In this document: in pieces, positions 15,526 through 23,693 of the stretch
Layout of the letters: each line of letters starts with the position of its first letter
How positions within the stretch are numbered: position 1 is the first letter of the stretch
Origin: JANQEA01 sp964466035
GTDB taxonomy: Bacteria > Bipolaricaulota > Bipolaricaulia > UBA7950 > UBA9294
Direction of reading: 5' to 3'
Assembly (NCBI GenBank): GCA_964466035.1
Contig: CAYXLR010000006.1
Location: 1-64,000, forward strand
Length of the DNA stretch: 64,000 bases
The notes under the pieces: generated by a model
What the model was told of the DNA's origin: nothing
What the model saw: only the letters and a program-made list of their open reading frames with translations
Databases searched by the model: none
Position numbers and translations under genes: made by a program

Positions 15526-16465
15526 CAACGCGGAAGCGACCGCGTTGCTCGGCCAGTACGACCGGAACCTGAAGGAGATCCAGAAGGCGTTCGCATCGCG
15601 GATCCTCGCCCGCGGCGAGACGATCCGGATCGAGGGCGATCCGGACGAGGTCGAGCGGGTCCGCGGCCTGTTCGAGAAGCTCCTCGACCTCGTCCAGGGC
15701 CGCCATACGCCGTCCCTCGCCGACGTCCGGTACCTGATCGCGCAGATCAAGGCGGGCGTCGGGGTCGACGGCGTCCTGTCGGACGTCGTCCGGATCACCC
15801 ATTGGGGCGAGGAGATCCGCGCCAAGACGGTCGGGCAGCACCGCTACGTCACGGCGATGCGTAAGAACGACATCACCTTCTCCATCGGACCGGCCGGGAC
15901 CGGGAAGACGTACCTCGCGGTGGCGATGGCGATCGACTTTCTCAAGCGCGAGCACGTCAAGCGGATCATCCTGACCCGTCCGGCGGTCGAGGCCGGCGAG
16001 GAGCTCGGCTTTCTCCCCGGGGACATCCAGGCCAAGGTGAGCCCCTACCTTCGCCCGCTGTACGACGCGATCTTCGACATGATCCCCGTCGGCGAGTTCG
16101 AGAAGCTGATCGAGCACGGCCGGATCGAGATGGCTCCGCTCGCGTTCATGCGCGGTCGGACGCTGAACAACTGCTTCGTCATCCTCGACGAGGCGCAGAA
16201 CACGACGTCGACCCAGATGAAGATGTTCCTCACCCGGCTCGGATTTCACTCCAAGGCGATCATCACCGGTGACGTCACGCAGGTCGATCTCGAGGAACGG
16301 GTCTCCGGTTTGATCACCGTTCAGCGGATCCTCGGCGGGATCGACGGGATCGAGTTCGTCCACCTCGACAAGACGGACGTCGTTCGACACCCGCTGGTCG
16401 CGAGGATCATCGAGGCCTACGAGCGGAACGGGCGGAACGCCGTCCCCCGTTCCGACGACGCCTAG
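15488..16465 (+). CDS. phoH: PhoH-like ATPase
   Basis: Cytoplasmic P-loop ATPase of the PhoH family (putative RNA-acting helicase-like protein; exact role unsettled). The 325-residue product has an N-terminal KH-like region (about 1-95). The ATPase core follows, with GPAGTGKTYLA near 134, LTRPAVEAGEELGFLPG, FVILDEAQNTT and ITGDVTQVDL. Start ATG 15488 follows GGAGGG at about 15474-15479 and lies inside mtaB. In many bacteria phoH precedes ybeY; here the next gene is unrelated. Confidence 0.92.
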   Translation: MSEQAHAELTLRDNAEATALLGQYDRNLKEIQKAFASRILARGETIRIEGDPDEVERVRGLFEKLLDLVQGRHTPSLADVRYLIAQIKAGVGVDGVLSDVVRITHWGEEIRAKTVGQHRYVTAMRKNDITFSIGPAGTGKTYLAVAMAIDFLKREHVKRIILTRPAVEAGEELGFLPGDIQAKVSPYLRPLYDAIFDMIPVGEFEKLIEHGRIEMAPLAFMRGRTLNNCFVILDEAQNTTSTQMKMFLTRLGFHSKAIITGDVTQVDLEERVSGLITVQRILGGIDGIEFVHLDKTDVVRHPLVARIIEAYERNGRNAVPRSDDA

Positions 16466-16485
16466 CGCGGGCTCGACGCGCACGG

Positions 16486-16514
16486 TTGGTCTTGCCATCC
16501 CGTTGTGCTACCCT
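16486..16514 (+). promoter_or_regulatory. Predicted promoter of the PKD-repeat protein gene
   Basis: TTGGTC (16486-16491), 17 nt, TACCCT (16509-16514). A leader of about 42 nt carries a GC-rich hairpin-prone stretch and a G-run ribosome site before ATG 16563. Confidence 0.35.
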
Positions 16515-16562
16515 GGTCGGAACACGCGCGGGGCGCGTTCGCACGACAGGGGGGGAAAACCG

Positions 16563-18983
16563 ATGAGACAGCGGATCGGAGGGGCGATCTCGATCGCGGC
16601 GATCGTTCTGGCCTCGATCGGGGCCGCCGCATCGCCCGACCCTCTCGGACCGATCGTCATCAACGAAGTCGCGTGGGCCGGCGCCGACTGGGATCCGACC
16701 GCCGAGTGGATCGAGTTGATGAACGCGACGACCGAGCCGATCGAACTCGATGGCTGGCGCCTCGTCTCCTCGGACGGCTCTCCGAGCATCGCCCTTCGCG
16801 GGACGATCCCGTCCCGCGTCGGCGGAGACCCGGCGACCGGGTTCTTCCTCCTCGAGCGGATCGACGATGACTCGGTCCCCGGGATCGCCGCCGACCAGAT
16901 CTACCGCGGCGCCCTGACCGACCGAGGGGAGACCCTCTACCTCTACGACCCGAACGGGAACCTCGCCGACTCGGCGAACGATCCGCTTCCCGAGCCGTCG
17001 GCCTGGCCGGCCGGAACCGACGGACGCGGGGCGCCGCCGTACGCGTCGATGGAGCGGGTCGACTATCGTCTGGTCGACGGACCGGAGAACTGGGCCAGCT
17101 CGTCCGGCGAGCGATCCGCGGAGGGGCGAGCGATCCGCGGCACGCCGAGAGCCGAGAACTCCGTCTTCAACATCCCGCCGACCCCCTCCTTCGAAATGGA
17201 TCCTCGCCATCCGTTGCCCGGGGCCCGGGTCGAATTCGACGCCTCGGGGTCGTTCGACGAGAACGACCGGATCGCGTCGTATCGCTGGGACTTCGGCGAC
17301 GGGACCGAAGCGGAGGGAGCGACGGTCGGCCACACGTACGCGCTGTCCGGGGAGTATCCCGTCGTCCTCACGGTGATCGACGAGAAGGGCGGGCGATCCG
17401 AGCTGAGCCGGCTCGTCCGCGCCCAGGCCACGTCGCCGCCGGTCGCCGACTTCAGCCTCGTCGCGCTGCCGCCGGATCGGCTCCCGCGCGTCGGCAGCCC
17501 GGTCCGGTTCCAGGACGAATCGAGCGACGTCGACGGGGAGATCGCGTCGCGGGAGTGGCGGCTCGGCGACGGCACGACGGCCGAGGACGCCGTCGTCCTC
17601 CACACCTACGACCGCCCCGGCGAATACCTGATCACCCTCCGGGTCTTCGACGACCAAGGGGAGCGGGCGATCCAGACGCGGTCGGTGATGATCGCGAGCC
17701 GCGCTCCGGTCGCCGCCTTCACGCGTTCCGCCGAGCGGCCGAACGTCGAGGAGTCGGTCCGGTTCGACGCTTCGGCGTCGCACGATCCGGACGGCGAAGT
17801 CGGCGTCTATCGCTGGGACTTCGACGGCGACGGAACGTACGAGCAAGAAACCACCGATCCGATCGTCGAGCACGCGTTCGCTTCCGGCGGCGACTACGAC
17901 GTGGGGCTCGTCGTGGCCGATTCCGACGGGGACGCGTCGAACCCGTTCGTCGATCCGATCTGCGTCAACCGCCCCCCGACCGCCGAGTTCCAGCTTTCCG
18001 CCTTCGAGTCCGACGAGCTCGTTCCGATCCGGTTCGCCGACCTGTCGTACGACGAGGACGGAGTCATCACGTCCTGGGCGTGGGACTTCGGCGACGGGAC
18101 GACGGCCGACGCCGTCGATCCGGAGCACGCGTTCCGGGAGGACGGAGCGTACGCCGTCTCGCTGACGGTAACGGACGACAACGGAGCGCAGCACACCACG
18201 ACCGCGGAGATCCTGATCTCCAACCTCCCGCCGGTCGCACGCCTGTCGATCGCGGAGTCGATCCGACCGACCGGTGAGCCGTTCCGATTCGACGCGTCGG
18301 CGTCGAGCGACCCGAGCCCGGAGGGCTCGATCGTCGAGTACGCTTGGGATCTCGACGGGGACGGTGAATACGACCGGACGACGCCCGTCCCGACGCTCTG
18401 CCACGCCTACCCCGACGACGGCGCGTACGAGGTGCGGGTCCGCCTCACCGACGACGACGGTGCGGTCGCCGTTTCGGACCCCGTTTCGGTCGACGTCACG
18501 AACCGTCCGCCCCGCGTTACCCGGATCGCGTGGACACCCACGCCCCCGACCGACGCCGACGAGGTTCTCCTCGCCGTGACGGCCGACGACGCGGACGGGG
18601 AAATCGTCGACTGGTTCTGGGACTTCGCCGACGGCGTCTCCGTGACCGGCTCCGGCCCGACCGTCCGCTTCCCGGACGACGGGCGATACACGGTCGTCCT
18701 GACGGTGGAGGACGACGACGGGGCGCGCTCCGATCCGTTCTCCGTCGAGGTGATCGTCGAGAACGCGCCGCCGGTCGCCGAGTTCGTCACAGCGACGATC
18801 GAAGGGCGATGTCTCACCTTCGACGCTCGGGCTTCGTTCGATCGAAGCCCGACCGGCGAGATCCTCCACGTCGCGTGGGACTTCGGCGACGGGGCCAGCT
18901 GTCCGGGACTTCCGGGCAGCTGCGGCGCGGGCGGCCGTTGGTCGCCCAGCCACTGCTACTCGGAGCCCGGGACCTATACCGTC
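16563..18983 (+). CDS. Exported lamin-tail/PKD-repeat protein (3' part lost in gap)
   Basis: 807 residues are visible before the N-run. There is a signal peptide (about 1-23, ending AAASPDP). A lamin-tail domain follows (about 28-130; IVINEVAWAGADWDPTAEWIEL). Then come at least seven PKD-type repeats of roughly 90 residues, beginning near 204, 292, 381, 470, 556, 648 and 735, many with the WDFGDG core. Such proteins are surface or secreted adhesion/spacer modules. Two cysteine pairs occur in the last visible repeat. The C-terminus, and with it any anchor or catalytic domain, is unknown because of the gap. Confidence 0.85.
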
Positions 18984-19083
18984 NNNNNNNNNNNNNNNNN
19001 NNNNNNNNNNNNNNNNNNNNNNNNNNNNNNNNNNNNNNNNNNNNNNNNNNNNNNNNNNNNNNNNNNNNNNNNNNNNNNNNNNN
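18984..19083. other. Assembly gap (100 Ns)
   Basis: Exactly 100 N characters, the usual placeholder for a scaffold gap of unknown size. Frames that read through it are artificial: the reading frame on the left (PKD protein) and the frame on the right (GNAT protein) belong to different genes. Confidence 0.98.
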
Positions 19084-19797
19084 GGGGAGGGGGCGGCGTT
19101 CATCTACGGGCACGTGAAGGCCGACAACAACGACTCGATGCGGGTCGCGACGAAGATGGGCGCACGGATCGGTGCGACGTTCAACATCCTCACGCTCCCG
19201 GCCCTTCCCGGGGAGCCGGGCGTCCTCGACGACCGCACGAACGACCTCGAAGCGGAGATCGCGCGCCTCGATCGTCACGTCGGGAACCGCTCGCTCCGCC
19301 CCTGCGACTTCGGCGCCGCCTACCTTCGAGGCGCGGAACTCGGATACCTCCGCGGGATCTTCCGGATCGAGAAGGGCGCCTCCTCCGCCCAGGTCAGTGC
19401 GTGGGACCTATCGAAGATCTACCGCGGCCGCGTCCTCCACATGCCGTTGTCCCTGGTGGCCCTCGGTCTGCTCCTCAATCCGCTGGCGAGATTCCTCCCC
19501 GTCCCGAGCGTCCCGAAGGTCGGACAGCAGATCACCTACATGCAGCTGTTCGACCCGGTCTGCGAGGGAAAGGACGGAGTCGCCCTGCTGAAGACGCTCC
19601 TCCAACGGCTCCGTCGCCGGGCGCTCGCCGACGGAATCGACGTCCTCACCCTGTTCGCCTACCAGGACGACCCCCTTCTGCCTCACCTGCCTCGCTTCGT
19701 CCCGCAGAAGGTGATGCACTACCACACGATGATCCGGCCGTGCACATCGGACGCGATTCCCCAACGGCCTCTCTACCTGGACATCCGGGACATCTAG
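19084..19797 (+). CDS. GNAT acetyltransferase-like protein, 5' end missing
   Basis: 237 codons are visible in the frame GEGAAFIYGHVKADN... to the stop at 19797. The first residues (HVKADNNDSMRVATKMG) match the C-terminal part of a GNAT fold, where an N-x-x-S/M helix follows acetyl-CoA binding. The rest (about 45-237) looks like a second, less clear domain with a hydrophobic stretch (SLVALGLLLNPLARFLP), possibly a second GNAT-like unit. Substrate unknown. The start lies in or before the gap. It converges on the response regulator gene with 7 nt between them. Confidence 0.6.
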   Translation, partial: GEGAAFIYGHVKADNNDSMRVATKMGARIGATFNILTLPALPGEPGVLDDRTNDLEAEIARLDRHVGNRSLRPCDFGAAYLRGAELGYLRGIFRIEKGASSAQVSAWDLSKIYRGRVLHMPLSLVALGLLLNPLARFLPVPSVPKVGQQITYMQLFDPVCEGKDGVALLKTLLQRLRRRALADGIDVLTLFAYQDDPLLPHLPRFVPQKVMHYHTMIRPCTSDAIPQRPLYLDIRDI

Positions 19798-19804
19798 GAG
19801 CGCG

Positions 19805-20482
19805 CTACACGGCGAGGCGGTAGCCGAACCCACGCGACGTCAGGACGAGTCGTGGGTTCTTCGGGTCTCGTTCGATCTTCCGACGGAGGAGATAGACGTA
19901 CTTCTGTACGTCCTGTCTCGTGGCGTACGGGCTCCCCGGCCACAGCTCGGCCAGGATCTCGCGCGCCGGGAAGACCCGGCCGGGCGAGGAGGCGAGCAGC
20001 TTCAGCAGTCGGTATTCCTTCGGGGACAGGGAGACCGTCCGATCCTCGAGACGGACCTCCTTGCGGACGTCGTCGATGATCAGATCGAGCGCGCCGATGC
20101 CCGGCTGCGTTCTCCGGAGGACCGCCTCGATCCGCGCCAACACCTCCTCGATGGGGAACGGTTCGTAGACGGAGACGAAGTCGTCGGCGCCCTCCCGCAG
20201 CCCCCGCACCCGGTCGTCGGCCCGGCTCAGCTCCGTGACCATGATGATCGGGACCGAGCTCCGCCTCCGAATCTCGGCCAACAGCTCCCAACCGGCCGTC
20301 TTCGACTCCAGGAGGATCACGTCGAGAAGGATCAAATCCGGCGTCCACTTCGCCAGAAGCTCCTCGGCGTCCGCTCTGCTCGCGACGACGCGCACCCGAT
20401 ACCCGTCTTCCCGAAGGGCCCCATCGAGAAGGGCGACGGTCCTCGGGTCGTTCTCACAGACCAAGATGCTTCCGGATCCCAT
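19805..20482 (-). CDS. OmpR/PhoB-type response regulator with atypical receiver
   Basis: The 225-residue protein has a receiver domain (about 1-115) and a winged-helix DNA-binding domain (about 125-225; SLSPKEYRLLKLLASSPGRV, VYLLRRKIERDP, TSRGFGYRL). The phospho-acceptor is D54 (LILLDV) and T83 is present. However, the acid pocket reads E-N, about three extra residues separate D54 from its G-W-E loop, and the invariant lysine of the KPF motif is replaced in VYEPF. It may be phosphorylated poorly or work without phosphorylation. No histidine kinase is adjacent. ATG 20482 with AGGGG upstream is preferred to GTG 20488. Confidence 0.88.
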   Translation of the reverse strand: MGSGSILVCENDPRTVALLDGALREDGYRVRVVASRADAEELLAKWTPDLILLDVILLESKTAGWELLAEIRRRSSVPIIMVTELSRADDRVRGLREGADDFVSVYEPFPIEEVLARIEAVLRRTQPGIGALDLIIDDVRKEVRLEDRTVSLSPKEYRLLKLLASSPGRVFPAREILAELWPGSPYATRQDVQKYVYLLRRKIERDPKNPRLVLTSRGFGYRLAV

Positions 20483-20546
20483 GCCCACCCCTCACTAGGA
20501 CCATACCCCGGGCCGCGCGTGGGGTTTCACGAAGGGAGGGAGCGCT

Positions 20547-21905
20547 TTACGCCTTCTCCGCCTCGTCCTGCTCCGTCTCGCGCTCCCGCCGAAGGAACGT
20601 GGGGACATCGAGGTTCTTGTCCACCGTGATTCTCTCGCGCCGTGTCGGCCTTCGCAGCTCCCGGCCGATCATGTCGGCCTCCTGGAAGTCGGCCGCGATC
20701 ACCGTGATCTGAATCCCGCCCTCGAAGTCCGGCTGGACGACGGCGCCGAAGACGAGATCGCACTCCGTCGCCGCGGCCTTTCGGATGTGGTCGGCCGCCG
20801 CGGTGACCTCCCCCAGGGTCAGGTCCTCGCCGCCGGTCACGTTCATGATCATCTTGCGGGCTCCCCGGATCGAGTCCCCCTCGAGGAGCGGGTTGCTGCT
20901 GGCGAACTTCGCCGCGCTGATCGCCCGTTGATCCCCGTTCGCCTGCCCCATCCCCATCATCGCCTCGCCGGCTCCGGCCAGAACGCTTCGGATGTCGGCG
21001 AAGTCGAGATTGATCAGGCCGCGGATCGTGATCAGATCGGAGATTCCGCGCACACCCTCGTGGAGGATCCCGTCGGCCAGCTCGAACGCCTTCGTCATCG
21101 GCAGCCCCCGGGCGTTCGTCTCGAGGAGCCGATCGTTCGATATGACGATCAGCACGTCGGCCGCCCGCCGCAGCTCCGCCAAGCCGGCCTCGGCGTGGCT
21201 CATGCGAACGGTTCCCTCGAACGAGAACGGCTTCGTCACGACGCCGACCGTCAGCGCGTCGGCCTCCTTCGCGAGCTCGGCGATGACCGGCGCGGCACCG
21301 CTCCCGGTGCCGCCGCCGAGGCCGGCCGTGATGAACACCAGGTCCATGTCGCGGACGAGGTTCGCGATTTCCCATCTCGACTCGGTCGCCGCGCGGCGCC
21401 CCTTGTCCAGATCCCCGCCGGTTCCGCGGCCGCTCGTGATGTCCATACCCAGCTGAAGCGTCTCCCCGATCGGAGCCGCATCGAGCACCTGCCGATCGGT
21501 ATCGACCGCCACCAACCGGACGCCCTGCAGCCGCTCTTCGCGCATCCGTACCACGGCATTCACGCCGCCGTCGCCGACGCCGAGGACCAGGATCCGCGCG
21601 TTGGCGCCGTGTTGAGGCACCTGCTCACGCGCCTGCTCGACGAGCGGGGGCTCGCCGATCACGACTTCGTGTGGGCCGATCGTCTTCGTCACGGCCTCCT
21701 GGAGCTTTCCCAGCTTCCGGAGGCAGTACTCCTTCTTGAACTCGCTGTCGACGGAGACGAACAGCCGATCCTCATCGAGCGAAACGGCCGCTACGTCCGT
21801 CGGGAGGCAGGCGCGGAGGATCCGATCGTCGATCGCGCTCCGCACGTCGCGCCAGCGTTCTCGAAGCGCCCCTTCCGCCGTGGGTCCCGCATTCAGATCT
21901 GACAT
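20547..21905 (-). CDS. ftsZ: Cell division protein FtsZ with an added N-terminal DnaA-domain-I-like module
   Basis: Tubulin-like GTPase that forms the division ring. The 452-residue product has the FtsZ core from about residue 100: GVGDGGVNAVVRM, TAGLGGGTGSGAAP near 195, the T7-loop LINLDFADI, and the C-terminal membrane-partner peptide LDVPTFLRRE. Ahead of it, residues about 10-78 are not normal FtsZ. They read WRDVRSAIDDRIL, then DEDRLFVSVDSEFKKEY, then an amphipathic helix. The W-helix-strand-'sxxF'-helix order resembles DnaA domain I. There is almost no disordered linker before the C-terminal peptide. ATG 21905 has AGGGAG 7 nt upstream. A TTGACA-17-CAGAAT promoter precedes it; no ftsA or mur genes are nearby. 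Confidence 0.92.
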   Translation of the reverse strand: MSDLNAGPTAEGALRERWRDVRSAIDDRILRACLPTDVAAVSLDEDRLFVSVDSEFKKEYCLRKLGKLQEAVTKTIGPHEVVIGEPPLVEQAREQVPQHGANARILVLGVGDGGVNAVVRMREERLQGVRLVAVDTDRQVLDAAPIGETLQLGMDITSGRGTGGDLDKGRRAATESRWEIANLVRDMDLVFITAGLGGGTGSGAAPVIAELAKEADALTVGVVTKPFSFEGTVRMSHAEAGLAELRRAADVLIVISNDRLLETNARGLPMTKAFELADGILHEGVRGISDLITIRGLINLDFADIRSVLAGAGEAMMGMGQANGDQRAISAAKFASSNPLLEGDSIRGARKMIMNVTGGEDLTLGEVTAAADHIRKAAATECDLVFGAVVQPDFEGGIQITVIAADFQEADMIGRELRRPTRRERITVDKNLDVPTFLRRERETEQDEAEKA

Positions 21906-21923
21906 CGCATCGCTCCCTGTGCC

Positions 21924-21952
21924 ATTCTGTACGGGAATCTCGCACATGTCAA
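21924..21952 (-). promoter_or_regulatory. Predicted sigma-70-type promoter of ftsZ
   Basis: On the minus strand TTGACA (21952-21947), 17 nt, CAGAAT (21929-21924); the region also reads TACAGAAT. The predicted start lies about 12 nt before ATG 21905. Confidence 0.5.
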
Positions 21953-21988
21953 CAGCGATCCGGGGCGGATCGGACGCGCGCCGTGTGC

Positions 21989-22017
21989 TTGCCGCTCCCC
22001 TCTGGTTGTCCTACCAT
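21989..22017 (+). promoter_or_regulatory. Predicted leaderless-type promoter of the small membrane protein
   Basis: TTGCCG (21989-21994), 17 nt, TACCAT (22012-22017). The box overlaps the in-frame ATG at 22016. This favours GTG 22025, which lies 7 nt after the box. Confidence 0.4.
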
Positions 22018-22024
22018 GCCGGGC

Positions 22025-22309
22025 GTGACGCTCGACGCGGTGTGGGACGTTCTCAAGTGGGTTCTGCTGGTGCTCGTCGCCGGCTTCATCGGCCAATTCG
22101 GCAAGTCCTTCGCGTTGAGGCTCATCGAGCGGCGGCGGCGGCGGCGGAAAGCGGCCGGCTCCGATCCGAACGTCTCGCCGACTCCCGCGGATCCGCGGGT
22201 CGAAATCGAGAAGGCGCGACTCGAAGCCCGAGCCAAGATCGAGAAGAAGCGGGCCAAGGCCGAGGTCAAACGGTCGAAGAAGTCCGATGAGTCCGAAAAA
22301 ACCGGGTAG
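22025..22309 (+). CDS. Small single-pass membrane protein, unknown function
   Basis: About 94 residues. One membrane segment (WVLLVLVAGFIGQF, about 9-24) is followed by a very basic stretch (ERRRRRRK) and a charged, probably coiled-coil tail rich in Lys, Arg and Glu. The positive-inside rule puts the tail in the cytoplasm. I recognise no family. Start at GTG 22025 (or ATG 22016, see the promoter entry). It is divergent from ftsZ and convergent with rpmF, with 9 nt between stops. Confidence 0.6.
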   Translation: MTLDAVWDVLKWVLLVLVAGFIGQFGKSFALRLIERRRRRRKAAGSDPNVSPTPADPRVEIEKARLEARAKIEKKRAKAEVKRSKKSDESEKTG

Positions 22310-22318
22310 GCAGGCGGT

Positions 22319-22510
22319 TCAGTCTTCGTCCTTGGCGTGCGAGACGATCTCCATCCCGTTGTAGTATCCGCAGTGCGGGCATGCACGATGCGGGAGCTTC
22401 GTCTCGTGACAATGCGGGCACTCGCTCGCCGCGACCGGCGCCATCTTCCGCCAGTGGTTGCGGCGCGCGCGCCCCTTCGCCTTCGAAGTTCTGTACTTGG
22501 GAACCGCCAT
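22319..22510 (-). CDS. rpmF: Ribosomal protein bL32
   Basis: Large-subunit protein, 63 residues. Starts MAVPKYRTSKAKGRARRNHW and carries a zinc ribbon CPHC...CPHC, i.e. the zinc-binding (C+) form of bL32. It lies downstream of dtd on the same strand after 57 nt that contain an 8-bp inverted repeat (22526-22553). An SD (GGAGGG) precedes the ATG. Confidence 0.96.
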   Translation of the reverse strand: MAVPKYRTSKAKGRARRNHWRKMAPVAASECPHCHETKLPHRACPHCGYYNGMEIVSHAKDED

Positions 22511-22525
22511 GCTCCCTCCCGCACG

Positions 22526-22553
22526 CGAGCCCTCGTGCCGTTCGAAGGGCTCG
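22526..22553 (-). repeat. Inverted repeat between dtd and rpmF
   Basis: CGAGCCCT (22526-22533) and AGGGCTCG (22546-22553) can form an 8-bp stem with a 12-nt loop in the dtd-rpmF intergenic RNA. There is no T-run. It could be a processing or attenuation element, or chance. Confidence 0.3.
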
Positions 22554-22567
22554 TCGAGATCGGCAGT

Positions 22568-23026
22568 TTAGCCGACCGCGGACGGCGATTCAACCTCGAT
22601 CAGGAGGGTCACCGGCCCGTCGTTGACCAGCTCCACCGCCATCTTGGCCCCGAACCGCCCCGTCTCGACGCGGACCCCCTGAGCGCGGATCGCGTCGACG
22701 AGCGCGTCGAAGAGCGGCTCGGCGACCTCGGGCGCCGCCGCCCCGACGAAGCTCGGGCGCCGACCTTTTCGGGTGTCCCCGTACAGCGTGAACTGCGACA
22801 CCGCGAGGAGCTGCCCTCCGACGTCACGGAGGGAACGGTTCATCTTCCCCGCGTCGTCCTCGAAGATGCGCAGGTCGACGATCTTGCCGGCGGTCTTCCG
22901 GAGATCCACGTCCGCGTCCTCCGGAGCGATCCCGACGAGCAGTAGAAGCCCGCGCCCGATCTCGGCGATCCGATCGCCGTCGACGTCGACCGAAGCGCGT
23001 CGGACCCGCTGCACGACCAGCCGCAT
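22568..23026 (-). CDS. dtd: D-aminoacyl-tRNA deacylase
   Basis: Removes D-amino acids (and glycine from tRNA-Ala) from mischarged tRNAs. The 152-residue product has the two active-site motifs SQFTLYGD and NDGPVT (family NxGPVT). It starts 3 nt after the RNase H-like gene ends and belongs to the tRNA-RNase H-dtd-rpmF unit. Confidence 0.95.
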   Translation of the reverse strand: MRLVVQRVRRASVDVDGDRIAEIGRGLLLLVGIAPEDADVDLRKTAGKIVDLRIFEDDAGKMNRSLRDVGGQLLAVSQFTLYGDTRKGRRPSFVGAAAPEVAEPLFDALVDAIRAQGVRVETGRFGAKMAVELVNDGPVTLLIEVESPSAVG

Positions 23027-23029
23027 CGA

Positions 23030-23551
23030 TCAGCCTTCTTCCTGCAGCCGCTCGGCGTAGTCGATCAACCGCTGCATCGCGTCGTCGCTCAACGTGGCGG
23101 CCCGAGCGAGGAGGACGAGCTCCATCCGCTCGCGGCTTACCTGGGCCTGGATGCTCTGATGGAAGGCCTGCTCGACGAGGCGCGGCGCGCGCACGTTGGC
23201 GTCGCGATCGACGTAGTTCACCCGCCATCGAGGGATCCGGTTGAGAAGCCCGAGCGCGATCTCGATCAGTCGCTTGATGTGCGGCTCGCGGGTCTCGAAC
23301 ACTCGATTGACGTAGTTCGCGACGCGCTGATTGTCGGTGAAGAAGATCACCGAGTCCGCGTCGTACGACCCCACGTGCCGGGCGGCCTCGATCAACGCGC
23401 GGTACTCGGCGACCTCGGTTGTCGCCCGACCGATCAGCTGCGAGACTTCGTCGATCACGACCCCGTTCTGATCGGTGACCGCGATCCCGATCCCGGCCTC
23501 TCCCGGTTCTCCCTTCGCCGCTCCGTCGACGTACACAAACAGCTTCTTCAT
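23030..23551 (-). CDS. RNase HI-like protein with incomplete acidic active site
   Basis: The 173-residue RNase H fold has D9 (YVDGAAKG), E49 (AEYRAL) and D73 (FFTDNQ). At the fourth position, where A-D-x-L is expected, it reads R-A-P-R-L (P123). Canonical RNase HI uses four acidic residues, so activity may be reduced or metal use altered. A C-terminal extension (about 130-173) is mostly helical. The ATG begins only 4 nt after the 3' end of the tRNA, so no SD can exist outside the tRNA. This gene, dtd and rpmF most likely share the tRNA promoter. Confidence 0.8.
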   Translation of the reverse strand: MKKLFVYVDGAAKGEPGEAGIGIAVTDQNGVVIDEVSQLIGRATTEVAEYRALIEAARHVGSYDADSVIFFTDNQRVANYVNRVFETREPHIKRLIEIALGLLNRIPRWRVNYVDRDANVRAPRLVEQAFHQSIQAQVSRERMELVLLARAATLSDDAMQRLIDYAERLQEEG

Positions 23552-23555
23552 CGTG

Positions 23556-23627
23556 TGGGTCCACCAGGATTCGAACCTGGGACCGACCGGTTATGAGCCG
23601 GCTGCTCTGCCCCTGAGCTATGGACCC
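23556..23627 (-). tRNA. tRNA with CAT anticodon (elongator Met or Ile2)
   Basis: A 72-nt cloverleaf fits perfectly. The acceptor GGGTCCA pairs with TGGACCC and the discriminator is A. The D stem is GCTC/GAGC. The anticodon stem is GCCGG/CCGGT with loop CTCATAA (anticodon at 23593-23595). The T stem is CCAGG/CCTGG. The first pair is G-C and there is no GGG/CCC anticodon stem, so it is not the initiator. Elongator Met and lysidine-modified Ile2 cannot be separated by eye. CCA is not encoded; the next bases are CACG and then the ATG of the RNase H gene. Confidence 0.93.
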
Positions 23628-23640
23628 GCTCGCGCAACCG

Positions 23641-23669
23641 AGCATAGAGGGGGATCTCCACCCTGTCAA
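23641..23669 (-). promoter_or_regulatory. Strong predicted promoter of the tRNA operon
   Basis: On the minus strand TTGACA (23669-23664), 17 nt, TATGCT (23646-23641). The expected start is near 23634, 7 nt before the mature tRNA. Confidence 0.65.
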
Positions 23670-23693
23670 GGAATCGGCGCACCCGGCCTGTGT

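Noticed and set aside
16407..19103. 898-codon minus-strand frame running through the N-run
   Set aside because: Antisense to the PKD protein and bridged by unknown bases; low-complexity composition.
16503..19823. Single 1106-codon gene across the gap
   Set aside because: It depends on the 100-N placeholder length; after the gap the plus frame is a shadow of the GNAT-like frame.
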